9,844 nucleotides of DNA from an uncultured Solobacterium sp. (GTDB lineage Bacteria; Bacillota_I; Bacilli_A; Erysipelotrichales; Erysipelotrichaceae), in NCBI GenBank assembly GCA_900552125.1, contig URYK01000068.1:1-9844 (forward strand), given 5' to 3'. Below, piece after piece: positions 1-6,790 of the stretch. The first letter of the stretch is position 1. Each line of letters begins with the position of its first letter. The notes beneath the pieces are model-generated. The model was given only the letters and a program-made list of their open reading frames with translations. It was not told the origin of the DNA and did no database searches. The translations under genes were made by a program, and so were the position numbers.

Positions 1-95
1 GATATCAACATCGTGTTTTTCTGGTTGCTTATTTATCTAGACTGTGAATAGTAACTTAGGATTTAGTGTTTTCTATCTTTTTTTAGATAAATTGT

Positions 96-124
96 TTATT
101 AATTATAAAGGTTTATGCTAAAAT
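96..124 (+). promoter_or_regulatory. Predicted promoter of the smsCB operon
   Basis: TAAAAT at 119-124 is preceded by TG one base upstream (TGC, 116-118), giving an extended -10 element. A weak -35 (TTATTA, 96-101) lies 17 bases upstream. Transcription would start near 131, leaving a leader of about 90 bases before the ATG at 223. The upstream 95 bases are AT-rich and hold no convincing gene. Assignment is by motif matching only. Confidence 0.5.
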
Positions 125-190
125 AAGAAAGCATGCAAAGATGATTGAAATATACCTTTGTAAGAATAAAAAGTATGAGATATAAAGAAA

Positions 191-222
191 GGAGGAGTCA
201 CTCAAACCGAGTGACTGGCAGT
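191..222 (+). promoter_or_regulatory. Ribosome binding site with hairpin between SD and start codon
   Basis: A strong AGGAGG (190-195) is followed directly by a perfect 8-bp inverted repeat, AGTCACTC (196-203) and GAGTGACT (209-216), with the 5-base loop AAACC. The start codon at 223 lies 27 bases from the SD in the linear sequence. If the hairpin folds, only six bases (217-222) separate the SD from the ATG, which is normal spacing. Translation may therefore depend on this hairpin. The repeat and distances are seen directly; the functional reading is inference. Confidence 0.55.
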
Positions 223-927
223 ATGTTAGAATTACAGAACATATCCTTTGAAGTAGAAGGGAAAAAGATTATTGACAATATCAGCTTATGTATTGATGAT
301 AATAAATTCACAGTGATTACAGGACCAAATGGTGGAGGTAAATCTACTTTAGCAAAGCTGATTATGGGTATAGAAAAACCAACAGCAGGGAAAATTTTAT
401 TTGATGGAGAAGATATTACAAATCTTTCAATTGATGAGCGAGCAAAACGTAAAATAGGGTATGCGTTCCAGCAACCGCCTCGATTTAAGGGAATGAGTGT
501 ACGTAAGCTTTTATCTCTTGCTCACGGTACAGAATTAGATGAAGAAATCTGCTGCAGTTATTTAACGGATGTTGGCTTATGTTCAAAAGATTATTTAAAT
601 CGAGATGTTGATACATCATTATCAGGCGGAGAGGTAAAACGTATTGAGATTGCGTCAATCCTTGCGAGAGAATTAAAGTTATCTATTTTTGATGAACCTG
701 AAGCAGGTATTGATTTATGGAGCTTTGCGAAATTAGTAGAGACATTTCAGAATTTACAGAAAAATTCTAAGCAATCCATTATATTGATTTCTCATCAGGA
801 GCGTATCATGCAGCTTGCGGATGACATCATTATCATTGAAAATGGAAGAATCAAGACAAAAGGAAATAAGGATGAAATATTACCTTCTCTGATGAGTGAG
901 TTTGATTCTTGTGCATTCAAAAAGTAG
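223..927 (+). CDS. smsC: SufC-like Fe-S cluster assembly ATPase (SmsC type)
   Basis: This is a cytosolic ABC-type ATPase that, in the SUF family, binds a SufB-type scaffold and drives Fe-S cluster assembly by ATP hydrolysis; it is not a transporter. Numbered from the ATG at 223 (234 residues), it has Walker A GPNGGGKST (34-42), a Q-loop QQ (83-84), signature LSGGE (133-137), Walker B ending in IFDEPEAGID with D157 and E158, and an H-loop histidine at 191. The DEPEAGIDLW stretch after Walker B is what I expect of clostridial and archaeal SufC-like proteins. The frame is open further upstream, with ATGs at 145 and 175, but those would add a basic, non-conserved extension and place the AGGAGG inside the gene. 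The ATG at 223 begins the conserved MLELQNISF. The next gene, a SufB homologue, follows within 10 bases and is almost certainly co-transcribed. The symbol follows the two-gene SMS nomenclature; sufC is the usual database name. Confidence 0.92.
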   Translation: MLELQNISFEVEGKKIIDNISLCIDDNKFTVITGPNGGGKSTLAKLIMGIEKPTAGKILFDGEDITNLSIDERAKRKIGYAFQQPPRFKGMSVRKLLSLAHGTELDEEICCSYLTDVGLCSKDYLNRDVDTSLSGGEVKRIEIASILARELKLSIFDEPEAGIDLWSFAKLVETFQNLQKNSKQSIILISHQERIMQLADDIIIIENGRIKTKGNKDEILPSLMSEFDSCAFKK

Positions 928-936
928 GTGAATTAT

Positions 937-1857
937 ATGAAAGAGATGGAAAAAAACTTATTAAAGACAGTTGCCGATATTAGTGGTTTTATGCCAGGCA
1001 GTGCATTTAATCTTAGAAAAAATGGTCAAGGGGTAGAACGTCATTCTACGCAGAATGTAAAAATAGTCGCAAAGCAAGATAAGCCTGGGATTGATATTAT
1101 TGTGGCACCACATACAAAAGGGGAGAGTATTCATATTCCGGTAATTCTTACTGAAAGTGGCATACAGGATCTTGTTTATAATGATTTCTATATTGGTGAA
1201 GAAGCAGAAGTAGAGATTGTGGCAGGCTGTGGAATTCATAATGATGGCTGTGATACTTCTCAGCATGATGGAATCCATACTTTCCATATTGGAAAACGTG
1301 CCAGCATTACTTATTCTGAAAAACATTATGGTGAAGGTGAAGGAACTGGTGGACGTGTGTTAAATCCTACTACTGTAATTCATATGGAAGAAGGCTCTTA
1401 TGCTCAGATGGATATGAGTCAGATCAAAGGAGTAGATTCTACATATAGAAAAACAGAAGCTAATTTACAGGCAGGGGCAAAGCTAGTGATTAATGAAAAA
1501 CTGATGACACATGGAACACAGACTGCACATTCTGATGTAACTGTTAATTTAGATGGAGAGGATAGTGTAGTACAGATTGTTTCTCGTTCTGTAGGAAAAG
1601 ATGATTCCGTCCAGGTATTCCATCCGATTGCGGTAGGAAATAACCGTTCTCGTGCGCATATTCAATGTGATTCTATTATTATGGATCATGCGAAGATCAG
1701 TTCTATTCCTGAAATTGCGGCAAATCATGTTGATGCGGAAATTATTCATGAAGCGGCAATTGGGAAAATCAATAATGATCAGCTAATCAAATTACAGACA
1801 TTTGGCTTGAATGAAGAAGAAGCAGAGAAAGTAATTGTGGAAGGTTTCTTGAAATAA
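937..1857 (+). CDS. smsB: Short SufB/SufD-family Fe-S scaffold protein (SmsB type)
   Basis: SufB-type proteins form the scaffold on which Fe-S clusters are built, in complex with SufC. This one has about 306 residues, much shorter than classical SufB (about 470-495), and lacks the long N-terminal region. The beta-helix core and C-terminal helices are recognisable: EVEIVAGCGIHNDG, then HTFHIGKRASITYSEKHYGEG, and a C-terminal stretch with IQCDSII, IPEIAANHVDAEIIHEAAIGKI and a closing EEEAEKVIVEGFL. The cysteine of IQCDS and the glutamate of HEAA lie in regions matching those that carry key residues in SufB; exact equivalence needs an alignment. The GTG at 928 is in frame, but the ATG at 937 has AGGTG (926-930) at proper spacing. 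Because no sufD, sufS, sufU or sufE is present here, the sulfur donor must be encoded elsewhere. The pair fits the two-component SUF-like minimal system of anaerobes. Confidence 0.9.
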   Translation: MKEMEKNLLKTVADISGFMPGSAFNLRKNGQGVERHSTQNVKIVAKQDKPGIDIIVAPHTKGESIHIPVILTESGIQDLVYNDFYIGEEAEVEIVAGCGIHNDGCDTSQHDGIHTFHIGKRASITYSEKHYGEGEGTGGRVLNPTTVIHMEEGSYAQMDMSQIKGVDSTYRKTEANLQAGAKLVINEKLMTHGTQTAHSDVTVNLDGEDSVVQIVSRSVGKDDSVQVFHPIAVGNNRSRAHIQCDSIIMDHAKISSIPEIAANHVDAEIIHEAAIGKINNDQLIKLQTFGLNEEEAEKVIVEGFLK

Positions 1858-1863
1858 GATAAC

Positions 1864-1898
1864 AAAGAGGTGAAAATTTTTGCCTCTTTTTATTTTTT
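1864..1898 (+). terminator. Rho-independent terminator after smsB
   Basis: AAAGAGG (1864-1870) pairs with CCTCTTT (1883-1889), and the inner AAAATTTT can extend the fold. A T-rich run continues to 1898. It starts seven bases after the smsB stop codon and closes the operon. Confidence 0.8.
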
Positions 1899-1934
1899 AA
1901 TGAAATATTTATTTTTTAAAAACATTTTTCATAT

Positions 1935-1940
1935 TATAAT
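1935..1940 (+). promoter_or_regulatory. Predicted -10 box upstream of the PH-domain gene pair
   Basis: A perfect TATAAT stands 36 bases before the ATG at 1976 and just after the smsB terminator. No good -35 is visible at 16-18 bases; the region is nearly pure A and T. I see no sign of a sigma-W type promoter, which drives ydbST in Bacillus subtilis. Confidence 0.4.
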
Positions 1941-1975
1941 AAAATAAAATCAGATAGCTGGAGAGGAAGTGGATT

Positions 1976-2473
1976 ATGGAATCTAAACAAAAATATGATA
2001 AGTTATCAAAACAGGCTTTAAAGTGTATGTATACTGCAGAATGTATTGGAACTCTTGTTGAGTTAGTAATCGTTGCAGCACTTAATTGGTTTTGGCTAAT
2101 ACCTAAAGATATAGAAATAGGTAAAATTATTTCTATTATTTTTATCATGTATAGTATCATTGCAATGTTTATTACACCATGGTTTCGTTTTCATCGTTAT
2201 CGATATGCGATCAATGAGGAATGTATTGATATAAAAGAGGGGTATCTATTTGTAAAGAGAAACATTGTACCAATTGAACGATTACATAAACTTGAAACAT
2301 TAAAGGGGCCAATTGATCAGATATTCCATGTCGCAAAGGTAAAAGTGACAACAGCAGGCGGAGATGTTACTATTCGTTTTTTAGATGAAGAAAAAGCTGA
2401 GAAAATTGCTGAGAGTTTAAGAAATCGAATTAATGAAATCGTAAAGGAGCAGAGGGAACAAGATGGAGAATAA
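1976..2473 (+). CDS. Membrane protein with bacterial PH domain (YdbS-like)
   Basis: The 165-residue product has two predicted membrane helices, about residues 23-42 and 48-68, followed by a bacterial PH (bPH_2, formerly DUF304) domain at about 70-150. The family pattern is clear: RFHRYRYAI at the domain start, IDIKEGYLF, NIVPIERLHKLE, GPIDQIFHVAKVKVTTAGG, then a C-terminal helix. Both ends should be cytoplasmic. The next gene starts inside this one with an 11-base overlap and encodes a larger protein with the same domain, matching the ydbS-ydbT arrangement of Bacillus. There the pair is linked to resistance to antimicrobial compounds made by a related Bacillus, but the biochemical activity is not settled, so no substrate is claimed. 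The start has a GAGAGGAAG ribosome binding site at 1961-1969. Confidence 0.85.
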   Translation: MESKQKYDKLSKQALKCMYTAECIGTLVELVIVAALNWFWLIPKDIEIGKIISIIFIMYSIIAMFITPWFRFHRYRYAINEECIDIKEGYLFVKRNIVPIERLHKLETLKGPIDQIFHVAKVKVTTAGGDVTIRFLDEEKAEKIAESLRNRINEIVKEQREQDGE

Positions 2474-3941
2474 GAAGATACGTAATCATATATCCATAGT
2501 TGTTGAACGTATCGGCGGTATCATTGGCGCAATCTTGCTGTTTGCCTTAACAAGTATGGCTGATGAAATAAAAGCATTGTTAAGTGGCGATAGTTTACTG
2601 CAGGATAGGATTAGCTTAATACTTGCAATTATCATTATAGCCATTATATTAGGAGTGCTGATTGGTTTTCAGCTCTGGAGATGGTCAAAAACATTTATTT
2701 ATATACAGGATAAAAGTATTGTGGTCGAACAACACACGTTACAGAAGAAGAAAAATACAATTGGTATAAAAAACATATCAAATGTCAATACGGAACAAAA
2801 TCTTTTTGAAATCTTAGTTGGAACCTGTAAAATAAAATTAGATACCAATTCCTTATCTACTGCAGATGAAACAGATGTCCAGATTGTATTAAAGAAGAAA
2901 GAAGCGGAAGTATTTCGTAATGCAATCATGAGATTAATGCAGGAGGATAATGAAAAAGTTATACAAGAACCAGCAGAAGATGAATTTAAATGGGATATAA
3001 AAGCAGAACTTCCGGAGTTATTGACTCATGGATTATATTCTATTAATATTTTATCCTTATTACTTGCCTTATCCTGTGGTTTCGGAATTGTTCTTTCAGT
3101 TATAAAAACAATCCAAAATGGGTTTGCAAATGAGGGAATTCTAGGGACAATGATTGGTTTTATTACCATCTTTTTGGTGCTTGCTGGCTCTATTTGGGAT
3201 ATTGTGAAAGGGTTTGTGAAGTATTTAGACTTTAAGATTGCTCGTCGTGAAGATAAGATTTATATTTCTTATGGCATAATGAAAAGAGTAAGATATACAA
3301 TACCAGTAAATAAAATCAGTGCTCTACAGTTTCATCAGACAATATTTGCAAGACTAACAAATCGATATATGGTTAAAATAATTAACATAGGTATGGGAGA
3401 TAATAAAGAAGAAGCAGAATCATTTTTTCTTCCTTATCATAAATTACCCCTGCTTCAGCAACAATTAGAAAAACTATTGCCTGAGTTTTATGATGGACAA
3501 GAAAAAGAATTAGAATTACAGCCAGCTGCTGTTTGGTTTGCTTGGCTCTATCCTTTCTTGTTGTATGTAGCTACAATATTGATAATAGATTATGCTTTAT
3601 GGACGATGTTTTCACAGTATTATGCTTATATTATAATTGCGAACATATTTATATTTATCTGGGGAATGATTTTACTGGTATGTTATTATAAAACTACAGG
3701 TTATTATTTACATGAAGATTACTTAGTAGTGGCAAATGGTTATTTTTCTCGAACTATATGTTTTCTGCCTTATGCAAATATGCAATATATTGAATGGAAA
3801 CAGAATGTATTTGCGCATTTTATAGGTATTTATAATGGGAAAATTCATTTACTGGCATCAACTATGAATAATGTTAAGATTATTCCTTATATGTATGAGA
3901 AAAATATTGATCTTATTTCAGAACGAATATTAAAAAAATAA
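2463..3941 (+). CDS. Multi-domain PH membrane protein (YdbT-like)
   Basis: The 492-residue product has six predicted membrane helices in three pairs, about residues 12-32 and 49-73, 193-215 and 227-250, and 356-378 and 384-407. Each pair precedes a bPH_2-type domain, at about 75-155, 250-335 and 408-490. The second contains IYISYGIMKRVRYTIPVNKISALQFHQ (broken by no gap) and the third YLVVANGYFSRTICFLPYANMQYIEWKQN, both with the typical pattern of a Gly-hydrophobic turn, a Pro and a Gln or Tyr-Ile. The first domain is the most divergent. Translation starts within the preceding gene using AGAGGG (2451-2456), which suggests translational coupling and a membrane complex of the two proteins. The function is unproven; ydbT of Bacillus is the nearest precedent. 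There is no clear terminator after the stop codon, so some read-through into the flavodiiron gene is possible. Confidence 0.82.
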   Translation: MENKKIRNHISIVVERIGGIIGAILLFALTSMADEIKALLSGDSLLQDRISLILAIIIIAIILGVLIGFQLWRWSKTFIYIQDKSIVVEQHTLQKKKNTIGIKNISNVNTEQNLFEILVGTCKIKLDTNSLSTADETDVQIVLKKKEAEVFRNAIMRLMQEDNEKVIQEPAEDEFKWDIKAELPELLTHGLYSINILSLLLALSCGFGIVLSVIKTIQNGFANEGILGTMIGFITIFLVLAGSIWDIVKGFVKYLDFKIARREDKIYISYGIMKRVRYTIPVNKISALQFHQTIFARLTNRYMVKIINIGMGDNKEEAESFFLPYHKLPLLQQQLEKLLPEFYDGQEKELELQPAAVWFAWLYPFLLYVATILIIDYALWTMFSQYYAYIIIANIFIFIWGMILLVCYYKTTGYYLHEDYLVVANGYFSRTICFLPYANMQYIEWKQNVFAHFIGIYNGKIHLLASTMNNVKIIPYMYEKNIDLISERILKK

Positions 3942-3962
3942 TGAAAATTTTATGCAAAAAAA

Positions 3963-3991
3963 TGGACATAATTACTTAACTATATTAAAAT
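3963..3991 (+). promoter_or_regulatory. Predicted promoter of the flavodiiron protein gene
   Basis: TGGACA (3963-3968) and TAAAAT (3986-3991) each match five of six consensus bases and are separated by exactly 17 bases. Transcription would begin near 3998, about 20 bases before the ATG. This is one of the best sigma-A type promoters in the window. Confidence 0.65.
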
Positions 3992-4018
3992 ACAAAGGTG
4001 TAATAATGAGGTGATTGT

Positions 4019-5218
4019 ATGAAACAAGCTATTCAAATTAAAGAAAACATGTATTGGGTGGGTGTACATGACTTCAACTGTCGTCATTTCCATGGTGACT
4101 TATTTCCGATTTCAGAGGGGACTACGTATAATGCATATCTGATTGTTGATGAACAGGTTACTTTAATTGATACGGTAGAGGAAGAATTTTTTGATATTAT
4201 GATGGAACGTATTCGCTCTGTTATTGGTGATCGTCCAATTGATAATGTGATTGTACAGCATGCAGAGCCAGATCACTCAGGGGGATTCTTAAAGTTTATG
4301 AGTGCATATCCAAATGCGAAACCTTTTGCGAGTAATGCAGGTGTAGGCATTATGCTAAAGCAGTACTTTAAAGAATATGAATTCTCAAAAGTAAAAACAG
4401 GTGATACTTTATCTACAGGATCTTATACATTGACTTTTGTGGAAATGCCGATGATTCACTGGCCAGATAACATGATGACATATGTCGCAGAGAATAAAAT
4501 CGTATTCTCTAATGATGCATTTGGTCAGCATATCGCAAGCTATGATATCTTTGATGATGCTCATGGCTTAGCTAAATGTTTAGATCGTGCGAAAGATTAC
4601 TATGCAAATATCGTTATGCCTTATGGTATGCAGGTTGCGAATAAGTTAAAACAAATTCAGGGTATGAATTTAGATATTGATATGATTGCTCCAGCTCATG
4701 GAATTATATGGAGAACATATATTCCTGAATTATTTGCGGCCTATGAAGAATTTGCAACATTTAAATCTGTTGATAAAGCAGTAATTGTATACGAAAGTGT
4801 TTGGAAACATACACAGATGATGGCAGAGGCACTTGCAGAAGGTATGGGAAGAAACGGAGTTTGTGTAAAAATATTTAAATGTTCAATGACTTCATCTTCT
4901 ATCATTATGAAAGAATTACTGGATGCAAAAGCAATTCTTGTAGGAAGTGGTAACTATAACAATGCTATGGCAGGAAGTATTGCTGGTTTCTTAGAAAAAC
5001 TAATTTCCTGTAAAGTAAAAAATAAAAAAGGCTTAGGCTTTGGTTCATATGGCTGGGCAAATCTTGTTACGGCTAAAATCAATGAAAGATTAACGCAGGC
5101 TGGTATCACATTATTTAATGATAATGTGATTTCACAAAACTATACTCCTACTGAAGAAGATTTAGATGCTTTAATGGAATTAGGAAAACAGATTGCGGAA
5201 GAAATCAAGGCAATGTAA
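4019..5218 (+). CDS. fprA: FprA-type flavodiiron protein (A-type flavoprotein)
   Basis: Flavodiiron proteins reduce O2 to water and/or NO to N2O in the cytoplasm of anaerobes, taking electrons from rubredoxin or another small carrier. The 399 residues have the two expected parts. The metallo-beta-lactamase-like domain (about 1-250) holds the complete diiron ligand set: H81, E83 and D85 in HAEPDH, H147 in IHWPDN, D166 in FSNDAFG, and H227 in APAHG. The flavodoxin-like domain (about 253-397) has the FMN phosphate loop YESVWKHT (259-265 region) and the GSGNYNNAMAG and GFGSYGWAN loops. Length and ligand spacing match the two-domain class A enzymes such as Moorella FprA. There is no C-terminal rubredoxin or flavin-reductase extension, so the electron donor is a separate protein not found here. 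Whether it prefers O2 or NO cannot be read from the sequence. AGGTG (4009-4013) serves as SD. Confidence 0.95.
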   Translation: MKQAIQIKENMYWVGVHDFNCRHFHGDLFPISEGTTYNAYLIVDEQVTLIDTVEEEFFDIMMERIRSVIGDRPIDNVIVQHAEPDHSGGFLKFMSAYPNAKPFASNAGVGIMLKQYFKEYEFSKVKTGDTLSTGSYTLTFVEMPMIHWPDNMMTYVAENKIVFSNDAFGQHIASYDIFDDAHGLAKCLDRAKDYYANIVMPYGMQVANKLKQIQGMNLDIDMIAPAHGIIWRTYIPELFAAYEEFATFKSVDKAVIVYESVWKHTQMMAEALAEGMGRNGVCVKIFKCSMTSSSIIMKELLDAKAILVGSGNYNNAMAGSIAGFLEKLISCKVKNKKGLGFGSYGWANLVTAKINERLTQAGITLFNDNVISQNYTPTEEDLDALMELGKQIAEEIKAM

Positions 5219-5228
5219 TAATTAATAT

Positions 5229-5278
5229 GATTTCACATAGTCAAGATTACTCTCTTGATTAGTGGAATCTTTTCTTTT
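5229..5278 (+). terminator. Rho-independent terminator after fprA
   Basis: GATTTCAC (5229-5236) pairs with GTGGAATC (5262-5269) with one G-T pair, and TCAAGA (5241-5246) pairs with TCTTGA (5253-5258) above a small internal loop. A T-rich run (TTTTCTTTT) follows. Confidence 0.8.
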
Positions 5279-5303
5279 ATATATTGCATAGAATAAATAG
5301 TAA

Positions 5304-5317
5304 TCTAAACGGTTACA
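5304..5317 (+). promoter_or_regulatory. cre-like CcpA operator upstream of nagA
   Basis: TCTAAACGGTTACA matches the cre consensus TGWAARCGYTWNCW at 12 of 14 positions (mismatches at 2 and 9). It lies about 60 bases upstream of the predicted -35 of nagA. At that distance it could act as an activating cre, or serve a second, weaker promoter just downstream (TTGTCT 5324-5329 and TATACG 5346-5351). The match is direct; CcpA binding is inference. Confidence 0.5.
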
Positions 5318-5342
5318 TTTTATTTGTCTTTTTTAACAGAAA

Positions 5343-5352
5343 TCGTATACGA
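5343..5352 (+). promoter_or_regulatory. Perfect palindrome, possible operator for nagA
   Basis: TCGTATACGA is a perfect 10-base palindrome between the cre-like site and the nagA promoter. Its GTATAC core recalls GntR-type operators, and GntR/HutC-type NagR proteins often control nag genes, but no regulator gene is present to link it to. It could arise by chance. Confidence 0.3.
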
Positions 5353-5376
5353 ATTAAATATTTGAGGGCTTTAGCA

Positions 5377-5405
5377 TTTAAAATATAGAATTAGGGTAGT
5401 ATAAT
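5377..5405 (+). promoter_or_regulatory. Predicted promoter of nagA
   Basis: A perfect TATAAT (5400-5405) lies 17 bases after TTTAAA (5377-5382, four of six matches to the -35 consensus). The start site near 5412 gives a leader of about 24 bases containing the AGGAGG at 5420-5425. Confidence 0.6.
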
Positions 5406-5435
5406 AGAACTAAAGAACAAAGGAGGATCAATTAA

Positions 5436-6575
5436 ATGATTATTCAAAGTAAAAGAGTATGGGTATTAGGACATTTTATTGAAGCGCAATTGGAAATTGA
5501 AAATGGTAAAATTATAAATGTATTATCCTATGGCGCAAAACCTGCTGACGTAGATTATGGTGAAAAACGAATTGTGCCAGGTTTTATTGATGTTCACACA
5601 CACGGTGCTTATGGATTTGATACGAATGATGCAGAACCAGAAGGACTTCGTAATTGGATGAAAAATATTCCTGAAGAAGGTGTTACAGGAATTTGTCCTA
5701 CTACGATTACACAGACTGAAGAAGTTCTGACAAAGGCTGTTGCGAATGTCGCAAAAGTAGTTGAAGAAGGCTATGAAGGTGCTGAAATCTTAGGTATTCA
5801 TTTTGAAGGGCCATATTTAGATATGAAATATAAAGGAGCACAGCCTGAACAATGTATTGTAAAACCTAACGTTGAACAGTTTAAACGTTATCAGAAAGCA
5901 GCTAATGGTCTAATTAAAATCATTACTATGGCCACAGAACATGATGATAATTTTGAACTAACAAAATATTGTGCAGCGAATGATGTTCGTGTAAGCATTG
6001 GTCATTCTGGCGCAACAATTGATGAAGCAGCGATGGCAATTGCGAATGGTGCTACTTCTATGACACATATCTTTAATGGTATGACTCCATTCCATCATCG
6101 TAATCCAGGATTAGTTGGTGCCGCAATGCGTTTCCGCGACACATTTGGTGAAGTAATCTGTGATGGAAATCACTCTACACCGGATGCATTAAATAACTTA
6201 TTTATGGCAAAAGGAAGAGATTATACAATCATGATTACAGATGCCTTAATGGTAAAAGGATTACCAGTAGGTACAAAAGTATTATTTGGCGGTAACGAAA
6301 TTGAGTTATATGCAGATGGAAGTGCTCATCTAACTTCTACTAAAGGCTTAGCTGGTTCTACTTTAAAAGTTAACGAAGGCTTGAAAGTATTAGTTGAAAA
6401 GGCAATGGTACCTTGGGATTATGCAATCAATTCCTGTACGATCAACCCAGCAAGATATCTAGGTGTAGATGATCGTAAAGGTAAATTAGTGGCAGGCTAT
6501 GATGCAGATATCGTTGTATTAAATGATGATTATTCTGTAGAAATGACATATGTAAGAGGTAAAAAAGCATTCTAA
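5436..6575 (+). CDS. nagA: N-acetylglucosamine-6-phosphate deacetylase
   Basis: NagA removes acetate from GlcNAc-6-phosphate to give glucosamine-6-phosphate, the substrate of NagB encoded 2 kb downstream. The 379-residue protein is a full-length amidohydrolase. Metal and catalytic residues are visible: H54 and H56 in DVHTHG, E124 in HFEGPYL, H190 in IGHSGAT, H211 in MTHIFNGM, H246 in DGNHS, and the general base D269 in ITDALM. The sequence HRNPG (221-225) and the closing GKLVAGYDADIVVL are typical of the family. The start has AGGAGG (5420-5425) at 10 bases from the ATG. The gene stands alone between its own promoter and terminator. A cre-like site and a palindrome upstream suggest catabolite control and perhaps a specific regulator. 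No GlcNAc transporter gene is present in the window. Confidence 0.96.
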   Translation: MIIQSKRVWVLGHFIEAQLEIENGKIINVLSYGAKPADVDYGEKRIVPGFIDVHTHGAYGFDTNDAEPEGLRNWMKNIPEEGVTGICPTTITQTEEVLTKAVANVAKVVEEGYEGAEILGIHFEGPYLDMKYKGAQPEQCIVKPNVEQFKRYQKAANGLIKIITMATEHDDNFELTKYCAANDVRVSIGHSGATIDEAAMAIANGATSMTHIFNGMTPFHHRNPGLVGAAMRFRDTFGEVICDGNHSTPDALNNLFMAKGRDYTIMITDALMVKGLPVGTKVLFGGNEIELYADGSAHLTSTKGLAGSTLKVNEGLKVLVEKAMVPWDYAINSCTINPARYLGVDDRKGKLVAGYDADIVVLNDDYSVEMTYVRGKKAF

Positions 6576-6599
6576 AAGGGATATAAAAATCCCTTTTTT
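6574..6599 (+). terminator. Rho-independent terminator after nagA
   Basis: AAAAGGGAT (6574-6582) pairs with ATCCCTTTT (6589-6597) around an ATAAAA loop and runs into six Ts. The stem begins within the nagA stop codon. Confidence 0.85.
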
Positions 6600-6611
6600 A
6601 CTTCACACAAT

Positions 6612-6656
6612 TTAACAAGTTTTCTACATATTTATAATTTATATTTTTTATATACT
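6612..6656 (+). promoter_or_regulatory. Possible promoter in the nagA-HAD intergenic region
   Basis: TTAACA (6612-6617, five of six) is followed after 15 bases by a perfect TATAAT (6633-6638); the spacing is short. A second candidate -10, TATACT (6651-6656), lacks a good -35. The surroundings are very AT-rich, so chance matches are likely. It would drive the small-RNA candidate downstream. Confidence 0.35.
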
Positions 6657-6777
6657 ATAGATGTACAGGAGGTATCCTGTAAAATAAATTTTCCCCTCAG
6701 AAAATTTTTCATACTTTTCCTTTCTATTAAATAATGTAAACAAAAGAAGTGTTTCCCAAGGCACTTCTTTTGTTTTT
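6645..6777 (+). ncRNA. Candidate small RNA between nagA and the HAD gene
   Basis: This 133-base stretch has no credible ORF but holds three inverted repeats in a row. The first is TACAGGA (6664-6670) with TCCTGTA (6675-6681), loop GGTA. The second is AAATTTTC (6686-6693) with GAAAATTT (6700-6707), loop CCCTCA. The third is the 14-bp terminator ending at 6777. nagA already has its own terminator at 6574-6599, so a second strong one 140 bases later with no gene between suggests a separate short transcript. Two of the loops are C-rich (CCCTCA and TTTCCCAAGG), a feature of Gram-positive small RNAs that pair with Shine-Dalgarno sequences. It could instead be a backup terminator plus spacer. The exact 5' end is uncertain. 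Confidence 0.35.
6738..6777 (+). terminator. Strong Rho-independent terminator, no ORF upstream
   Basis: AAACAAAAGAAGTG (6738-6751) pairs perfectly over 14 bp with CACTTCTTTTGTTT (6762-6775) around the 10-base loop TTTCCCAAGG, and Ts continue to 6777. It is not needed for nagA, which ends in its own terminator. Confidence 0.8.
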
Positions 6778-6790
6778 CATCTGATTTCTT

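Noticed and set aside
74..89. Short inverted repeat TATCT/AGATA with a T run, possible terminator of an upstream gene
   Set aside because: The stem is only five AT-rich base pairs and the Ts lie in the loop, not after the stem.
145..222. N-terminal extension of the SufC-like gene from ATG 145 or 175
   Set aside because: It would encode a basic, non-conserved tail, and the AGGAGG would fall inside the coding region. The conserved protein starts at 223.
928..936. GTG at 928 as the start of the SufB-like gene
   Set aside because: That GTG is part of the AGGTG that serves as SD for the ATG at 937.
961..1326. Minus-strand ORF of 121 codons
   Set aside because: It is antisense to the conserved core of the SufB-like gene and has no ribosome binding site or recognisable motif. 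The other minus-strand ORFs, such as those at 1549-1749, 1909-2160, 2699-2929, 8095-8319 and 9124-9351, are shadows of the same kind.
6661..6687. Eight-codon ORF after the possible promoter at 6612-6656
   Set aside because: It lies inside the first hairpin of the small-RNA candidate and has no SD upstream.
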